From positions 19,403-83,402 of the forward strand of contig CAKUGT010000004.1 in the NCBI GenBank assembly GCA_934654795.1: DNA of 64,000 nt, given 5' to 3'. Positions 59,332-64,000 of this stretch are shown here, piece by piece. The translations under genes and the position numbers were made by a program. This stretch comes from an uncultured Collinsella sp. (GTDB lineage Bacteria > Actinomycetota > Coriobacteriia > Coriobacteriales > Coriobacteriaceae). Below the pieces are notes generated by a model that had not been told where the DNA came from, did no database searches, and saw only the letters and a list, made by a program, of their open reading frames with translations. Each line of letters begins with the position of its first letter. The stretch's first letter is position 1.

Positions 59332-59445
59332 TCAGCGACCCCTATCTCTGCTTCATTCGTGCCGCCGTGGCGTCCGGGTTCGCCCAGATGCTGCGGCGGC
59401 GCTATACTTATGCAGTTTGAAATGCTTGTACCAAAAGGAGCTGTC

Positions 59446-60522
59446 GTGTCCCTTTCCATCGGTATCGTGGGCCTGCCCAACGTAGGCAAGTCGACGCTGT
59501 TCACCGCGCTTACCAAAAAGACCGGCCTTGCCGCCAACTATCCGTTCGCCACGATCGACCCCAACGTGGGTATCGTCGACGTGCCCGATAGCCGCCTGCA
59601 AAAGCTCGCCGACATCGTCAACCCGGGTCGCATTGTGCCGGCGACGGTCGAGTTCGTCGACATCGCAGGTCTGGTGAAGGGCGCCAACGAGGGCGAGGGC
59701 CTGGGCAACCAGTTCCTGGCCAACATTCGCGAGACCGACGCCATCTGCGAGGTCGTGCGCTACTTTAAGGATCCCAACGTCATGCGTGAGGTGGGCCGCA
59801 CGGGCGAGTTCGTCGATCCTGCCGGCGATGCCGACACCATCATGACCGAGCTCATCTTGGCCGACATGGGTACGCTCGAGAAGCAGCTACCCAAGCTCGA
59901 GAAGGAGGCCAAGCGCGACAAGGAGCTCATGCCCAAGTTCGAGGTCGCCAAGCGCCTGCTTGCCTGGCTCAACGAGGGCAAGCGCGCCGCGTCCATGGAG
60001 ATGACCGACGAGGAGCGCGCCGCTGCCAAGGGCCTGTTCCTGCTCACTATGAAGCCCATCCTGTATGTGGCCAACGTGGACGAGGATATGCTCAACGACG
60101 ATCTGGCGCCCATCGATGGTGTTAAGCCGCTGCCCATCTGCGCCAAGATCGAGGCCGAGCTTTCCGAGCTCGATCCCGAGGACGCCACCGACTACCTGGA
60201 GAGCCTGGGCCTGGAGCAGCCCGGTCTGGACGTGCTCGCGCAGGCAGCCTACAAGCTGCTTGGCCTGCAGTCGTTCTTTACGGCTGGCGAGATGGAGGTC
60301 AAGGCCTGGACGGTGCGTCAGGGTGCGACCGCTCCGCAGGCTGCCGGTGTCATCCACACCGACTTTGAGCGCGGCTTTATTAAGGCCGAGGTCATTGGCT
60401 ATGACGACTACATCGAGCTCGGCGGTGAGCAGGGCGCCAAGGCCGCCGGCAAGCTGCGTATTGAGGGCAAGGACTATGTCATGGCCGATGGCGACGTCGT
60501 GCACTTCCGCTTTAACGTGTAA
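59446..60522 (+). CDS. ychF: Redox-regulated ATPase YchF (OLA1/Obg-like)
   Basis: A 358-residue P-loop protein of the Obg-like family that prefers ATP and binds ribosomes. [14 protein letters not shown] (about 7-20), [11 protein letters not shown] (switch region), [16 protein letters not shown] and the C-terminal TGS-like domain with [17 protein letters not shown] are typical. The GTG at 59446 was chosen because AAAGGAG lies five bases upstream and it gives the standard N-terminus; the longer frame adds an unrelated stretch. The stop is 11 bases before the next gene. Confidence 0.96.
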   Translation: MSLSIGIVGLPNVGKSTLFTALTKKTGLAANYPFATIDPNVGIVDVPDSRLQKLADIVNPGRIVPATVEFVDIAGLVKGANEGEGLGNQFLANIRETDAICEVVRYFKDPNVMREVGRTGEFVDPAGDADTIMTELILADMGTLEKQLPKLEKEAKRDKELMPKFEVAKRLLAWLNEGKRAASMEMTDEERAAAKGLFLLTMKPILYVANVDEDMLNDDLAPIDGVKPLPICAKIEAELSELDPEDATDYLESLGLEQPGLDVLAQAAYKLLGLQSFFTAGEMEVKAWTVRQGATAPQAAGVIHTDFERGFIKAEVIGYDDYIELGGEQGAKAAGKLRIEGKDYVMADGDVVHFRFNV

Positions 60523-60533
60523 GGACGACGCAC

Positions 60534-60917
60534 ATGTTTAAATATGGCAAAAAAGCCGGTTACATGGGTATTGCGCTACTCGTGCTTGCGGTGATTCCGC
60601 TGGTGGTCGCAGCGTGTGTTATCCCCAACATTGGTTCCGAGGTGGCAACAAAGTTTAATGCCGCCGGCGAGGCGACGCGCTGGGGCAAGAGCTACGAGTT
60701 GCTGGCACTGCCGGTGCTCAACCTGCTGCTGAGCGTGGCAACGTACTTTACGGCAGGACGCCAGGCTAAAAACAATGATGACTCTGCCGCCATGGCGCGC
60801 ATCGTGTGCGAACGCTACCTGCGCAACGGTTGCATCACGGGTGTGTTCCTCAACGTGGTTAACGTTTACTTTATGTACTCGGCGATTACCGGAACGGGCT
60901 TTGGCCTTGGTTTCTAG
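60534..60917 (+). CDS. Small DUF1648/SdpI-like membrane protein
   Basis: A 127-residue protein with three hydrophobic helices (about 12-32, 53-70 and 98-118). The loop after the first helix, ATKFNAAGEATRWGKSYELL, matches the short conserved stretch of DUF1648 (SdpI N-terminal) proteins. In SdpI this fold gives immunity to a toxic peptide, but most relatives are uncharacterised. The gene follows ychF after 11 bases and may be cotranscribed. It is convergent with the minus-strand gene at 60927. Confidence 0.75.
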   Translation: MFKYGKKAGYMGIALLVLAVIPLVVAACVIPNIGSEVATKFNAAGEATRWGKSYELLALPVLNLLLSVATYFTAGRQAKNNDDSAAMARIVCERYLRNGCITGVFLNVVNVYFMYSAITGTGFGLGF

Positions 60918-60926
60918 CTTGTCCTT

Positions 60927-61316
60927 TTAGGCAACGAGCCTGCACATATATTCAATGGCTGCTGCGAGGCCGCCGCTCGATCGTGGTTTAAAGACCATGT
61001 CGGCGGCGGCCTCGTTTTCGTATCCGGCGCCGCGAAGGGTGAGCGCGGTACCGGCTTCTAAAAGAAGGGGCAGGCCGTGTTGACTGGTTGCGATTACGGC
61101 AGCCTGATTGAGCGAGCAGCTATGCGTTTGGCATTGGATGGCAAGTTCACCTTGCGCCGGGCAAGGGACCAGAACGGCGGCGACGCGACTTGATAGCAAT
61201 GCAAATGCTGTGCGCTCATCGGGCGAAAGGCATTCGGCTTCAACGACGACGAGCTTGGGTGGTGCGCTGTTTGTGCGAAGCGTGGCTCGGTACATGCGGA
61301 CCGAAGAACCCGACAT
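60927..61316 (-). CDS. Hypothetical protein divergent from an HTH gene
   Basis: A 129-residue soluble protein with alternating beta-like (KLVVVEAECL, VAAVLVPCP, AAVIATS) and helical parts, a layout like a small alpha/beta domain. It resembles the phosphohistidine-swivel region of some PTS or PEP-using enzymes (ATSQHGLPLLLEAGTAL), but this is weak. The ATG at 61316 follows CAGGAG by six bases. It shares a perfect palindromic operator with the HTH gene at 61393. Function unknown. Confidence 0.65.
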   Translation of the reverse strand: MSGSSVRMYRATLRTNSAPPKLVVVEAECLSPDERTAFALLSSRVAAVLVPCPAQGELAIQCQTHSCSLNQAAVIATSQHGLPLLLEAGTALTLRGAGYENEAAADMVFKPRSSGGLAAAIEYMCRLVA

Positions 61317-61338
61317 AGAAAACTCCTGTGTATTCGGC

Positions 61339-61364
61339 AAAACGTAAACTATAGTTTACGTTTT
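61339..61364. promoter_or_regulatory. Perfect 26-bp palindromic operator between 61316 and 61393 genes
   Basis: AAAACGTAAACTA is followed directly by its exact reverse complement. It lies between divergent genes, 22 bases from one start and 28 from the other. It is the expected site for the small HTH protein. Confidence 0.8.
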
Positions 61365-61392
61365 TGTTCAGCTCCATTTCAAACTCGGCTGC

Positions 61393-61611
61393 ATGGACGA
61401 ACGTGCGAAACAGATTCTTGGCAGGCGGGTCGAGCAGACGCGCAGGGACCTTGGTATCTCCAAGGTCGATTTTTGTGTGGCAGCAGGAATCAGCCGCCCC
61501 TATCTCGACAGAATCGAAGATGGAACGGCAAATTTCACGCTCAAGGTTCTATTTAAGATCGCGCCCGCGCTTGGCATGACGGTATCAGAGCTTCTCGAGG
61601 GCATCGAATAG
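61393..61611 (+). CDS. XRE/Cro-type HTH transcriptional regulator
   Basis: A 72-residue protein that is almost only a helix-turn-helix domain: VEQTRRDLGISKVDFCVAAGISRPYLDRIEDGTANFTLKVLFKIAPALGM, with the recognition helix near SRPYLDRIEDG. It would bind as a dimer, most likely at the palindrome just upstream. No good ribosome site precedes the ATG, so a leaderless or low-level start is possible. A toxin-antitoxin or immunity-type pair with the divergent gene is possible but not shown. Confidence 0.82.
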   Translation: MDERAKQILGRRVEQTRRDLGISKVDFCVAAGISRPYLDRIEDGTANFTLKVLFKIAPALGMTVSELLEGIE

Positions 61612-61933
61612 GGCGTTTCCCCGCTGCTATTTGACGCTCTTTGGGCGGGTCCCCCTGGTTGCGATGTGCAAAATCGCGAGTATTCAGCACCAGTTCGGCT
61701 GTAGACGGTAGCTTGAGCGGCTGGTTTTGCCTATTTGGTAGTAGTTAATCCACACGTTAAATAAAAATGAGGAATAAATATTTACTAGACGGCCCCTTCG
61801 TCCTAAAAGTTCGTCTAACAATTGGCCGATTCTATGCCTCTGGCGGAGAAATTGCAGAATACTCCGTTATTTGCACGGCACGAGGGGGACCACCTGTCGT
61901 TTGAGGCTGCGATAAGTGGAACTGCCTTAGGGA
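61612..61933. other. Gene-free interval after the HTH gene
   Basis: About 320 bases with a local AT-rich patch near 61755-61785. The half-sites GAGTATTC (near 61678) and GAATACTC (near 61857) form a distant inverted repeat. No gene, terminator or RNA was recognised. Confidence 0.4.
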
Positions 61934-62947
61934 TTAGGCCATCGGGATTCGGTCGTGGTTGACTTGGCTGTAGAACAGGCGCTGGATCTCGGCGGCATCG
62001 CGTGACTGGCCGAGTGCCCACATGGTCTTGGCCACGAGCGTCTCGGTGGTCATGTCGTCGCCGCGCAGAATGCCCGGATGATCGGCGTAAGCACGGCCAA
62101 CCTCATAAACACCCAGGTCAAGGCCCTCTTCTGGGACCTGCGTGGTCATAACGACGGTGCGGCCCGAATCGACCCAGCGGAAAATTGCCTCTTGGAACGA
62201 CTCGCCCGACTCGCCAAACTCGGGAATACCGCCAATGCCAAAGGTCTCAAGGATTACAGCATCGTAGCTGTCGGCAAGGGCGTCCAGAATACCCGGGTTC
62301 ACGCCGGGCGTTAGCTTAAGGACAAACACGCGCGGGTCGATGCTGTCGTAGAAACGCACCGGGTTTTCGCCCTGATGCGTGCCGTGAAGTCCGTTGCGCA
62401 CAATGCGGTCGTTGCGGATGTAGGCAATGGGCGGATAGTTGACGCTAATGAACGCGTTAAAGCTCATGGTACGCTGCTTGCGGGCGCGCGTGCCGGCAAT
62501 GGCTACGCCGCCAAAGACAATCGAGACGTCGTGCGAGTGTTCGTCGAGCGCATAGAGCAGGCTCTGGTACAGGTTGAGCTTGGCGTCGGTAAAGGGATTG
62601 CCCATGGGCTTTTGCGATCCGGTGAGCACGATGGGCTTGGGGCTGTCCTGAATCAGGTAGGAAAGCGCTGCCGCGGTGTAGCTCATGGTATCGGTGCCGT
62701 GCAGAATCACGAAGCCGTCGTGGCCGGCATAACCCTCGACGATGACGTCGCGGATACGCATCCAGTCACTGGGGCGCATATTGGTGCTGTCGATGTTCAT
62801 GGGCTGCACCACGTCGAGCTCGCAGAGGCCCGAGATCTCGGGGACGCTCTGGGCGAGTTCCTCACCGGTCAGGGCGGGGGAGAGGCCGTTGCCGTCCTCG
62901 GTCGATGCGATGGTGCCGCCCGTGGCGATGAGAAGGATGCGCTTCAT
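61934..62947 (-). CDS. ansA: L-asparaginase (type I, cytosolic)
   Basis: A 337-residue asparaginase. The first catalytic Thr is in LIATGGTIAS (about residue 11), and the second catalytic set is in the ILHGTDTMSYTAAALS block (Thr and Asp near 88-90), with Lys in LTGSQKPM. No signal peptide is seen, so it is cytosolic. The ATG at 62947 gives the family N-terminus; the longer frame is not protein-like. AGGAA lies seven bases upstream. It frees ammonia and aspartate from asparagine. Single gene, divergent from guaA. Confidence 0.93.
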   Translation of the reverse strand: MKRILLIATGGTIASTEDGNGLSPALTGEELAQSVPEISGLCELDVVQPMNIDSTNMRPSDWMRIRDVIVEGYAGHDGFVILHGTDTMSYTAAALSYLIQDSPKPIVLTGSQKPMGNPFTDAKLNLYQSLLYALDEHSHDVSIVFGGVAIAGTRARKQRTMSFNAFISVNYPPIAYIRNDRIVRNGLHGTHQGENPVRFYDSIDPRVFVLKLTPGVNPGILDALADSYDAVILETFGIGGIPEFGESGESFQEAIFRWVDSGRTVVMTTQVPEEGLDLGVYEVGRAYADHPGILRGDDMTTETLVAKTMWALGQSRDAAEIQRLFYSQVNHDRIPMA

Positions 62948-63214
62948 TCTGGTATTCCTATCGTATTTGCCGCCACAGAGGCGGAGTCGTTCGGCAGTAT
63001 TGTGGCACAGGGCGTCCAATGTTCAAACGTATTACATCATCTGTAACGTTTGGTAACACTTCAATCGCCGTCAAATAGGGGCCAGGTCGTGCGTTTGCCG
63101 TGCTCTGATGGCTGCGAGGGACGAGAAACCCTATATAACGTGTACACTATGTAAGCTGTTTTCGTTTATTCGCGCGGGTGGGCACCGGCTCCCCGCCAAC
63201 AAGAGGGGGAAACC

Positions 63215-64000
63215 ATGGATCAAAAGGCTTCCGCAAAGGTCCTCGTACTCGACTTTGGTGCGCAGTACGGTCAGCTCATTGCCCGTCGCGTCCGCGACCT
63301 CAACGTGTATTCCGAGATTGTCCCCTGCGACATCTCGGCCGACGAGATTCGCGAGATGAACGCCTCTGCGCTCATCCTTTCCGGCGGCCCGGCTTCCGTG
63401 TATGCCGAGGACGCTCCGTCCATCGATCCCGCCATCTTTGACCTGGGCCTTCCCGTCCTGGGCTTTTGCTACGGCCATCAGATCACGGCCGTGACGCTCG
63501 GCGGCAAGGTTGGCCACTCCGAGGTGGGCGAGTACGGCCGCGCCACCATCACGCGTACGGCCGGCGCCAAGCTCTTTAACTCCACGCCCATGGAGCAGAC
63601 CGTGTGGATGAGTCACCGCGATGCTGTCTCCGAGGTGCCCGAGGGCTTTACCGTTACCGCCAGCACCGACGTGTGCCCGGTTGCCGCCATGGAGTGCGTC
63701 GAGCGCAAGATTTTCACCACGCAGTTCCACCCCGAGGTCAAGCACTCCGAGTACGGTCAGCAGCTGCTGAGCAACTTCCTGTTTGAGATCTGCGGCCTGG
63801 AGCCCAACTGGAGCATGGACAACCTGGTCGAGACCATGACGGCCGAGTTCCGCGAGAAGGTCGGCGACGACCGCGTGATTCTGGCCCTGTCCGGTGGCGT
63901 CGACTCCTCCGTCGTGGCTGCGCTGGGCGCCCGCGCCGTGGGCAAGCAGATGACCTGCGTGTTCATCAACCACGGTCTGCTGCGCAAGGGCGAGCCCGAG
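63215..64000 (+). CDS. guaA: GMP synthase (glutamine-hydrolysing), 5' part only
   Basis: The first 262 residues of GMP synthase, cut by the window end. The class I glutaminase domain has the nucleophile Cys in GFCYGHQ (about residue 89) and His-Pro-Glu in FHPEVKHS (about 174). The synthetase domain starts with the P-loop LALSGGVDSSV (about 228-238). It makes GMP from XMP with glutamine. The ATG at 63215 follows AGAGGGGG, six bases away. No in-frame stop is seen up to 64000. Confidence 0.96.
   Translation, partial: MDQKASAKVLVLDFGAQYGQLIARRVRDLNVYSEIVPCDISADEIREMNASALILSGGPASVYAEDAPSIDPAIFDLGLPVLGFCYGHQITAVTLGGKVGHSEVGEYGRATITRTAGAKLFNSTPMEQTVWMSHRDAVSEVPEGFTVTASTDVCPVAAMECVERKIFTTQFHPEVKHSEYGQQLLSNFLFEICGLEPNWSMDNLVETMTAEFREKVGDDRVILALSGGVDSSVVAALGARAVGKQMTCVFINHGLLRKGEPE

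Overview
The window looks like a chromosomal segment of a Collinsella-type bacterium (Coriobacteriia, Actinomycetota). The coding DNA is GC-rich with strongly G/C third positions. The gene set fits a gut coriobacterium: GatCAB amidotransferase, type III glutamine synthetase, a MurT/GatD lipid II amidation enzyme, UPF0210/DUF711, sortase-assembled pili, and a tmRNA with a tag ending in ALAA. The genus call is inference from gene content and style, not from a database match.

Layout. 0.2-5.2 kb: moaA, a moaC-mobB fusion, an MFS transporter and a Cof-type HAD phosphatase. 5.2-14.5 kb: a pilus island with an AT-rich leader and promoter, three LPxTG-like pilin genes, a duplicated small membrane-protein gene (one copy broken) and a class C sortase. 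14.7-18.2 kb: gatC-gatA-gatB. 18.5-23.2 kb: an AraC regulator divergent from a heterodimeric ABC transporter. 23.2-28.5 kb: a DUF4143 AAA ATPase between paired repeats, a DUF6110-like small protein with a metal P-type ATPase, and a RelB/PIN-type toxin-antitoxin pair. 29.2-29.6 kb: tmRNA, followed by hairpin-rich DNA and four tandem palindromic repeats. 30.2-38.5 kb: patatin, rplM-rpsI, glmM, a PTS EIIA(Glc)-like protein, nagB, and a 999-residue ATPase/BTAD regulator. 38.6-46 kb, mostly minus strand: yhbY, a methyltransferase, DUF711, and metF / B12-reactivation protein / metH. 46.4-49.2 kb: glnN and tRNA-Glu(TTC). 49.5-53.8 kb, minus strand: two helical-repeat proteins and a MurT-GatD fusion. 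54.3-59.3 kb: three iron-type alcohol/polyol dehydrogenases and a polyferredoxin. 59.4 kb to the end: ychF, a DUF1648 membrane protein, a divergent hypothetical/HTH pair around a perfect palindrome, asparaginase, and the start of guaA, which runs off the end.

How genes work together. metF, the reactivation protein and metH form one operon making and using methyl-tetrahydrofolate for methionine; the reactivation domain usually fused to MetH is a separate protein here. glmM, EIIA and nagB share an amino-sugar/sugar-uptake theme. The pilins and sortase form a complete pilus assembly unit. GatCAB makes Gln-tRNA and/or Asn-tRNA, and GlnN supplies glutamine to it, to MurT-GatD and to GuaA.

The most unusual content is between genes. 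Many different palindromic element families sit just after stop codons or beside tRNA/tmRNA genes. The strongest candidate for something undescribed is a pair of elements (18250-18397 on plus, 40118-40251 on minus). They share three short conserved blocks, but their helices differ in sequence and are compensated on both sides, as expected of a structured RNA. Both begin within about 20 bases of a stop codon, in the same orientation as the gene.
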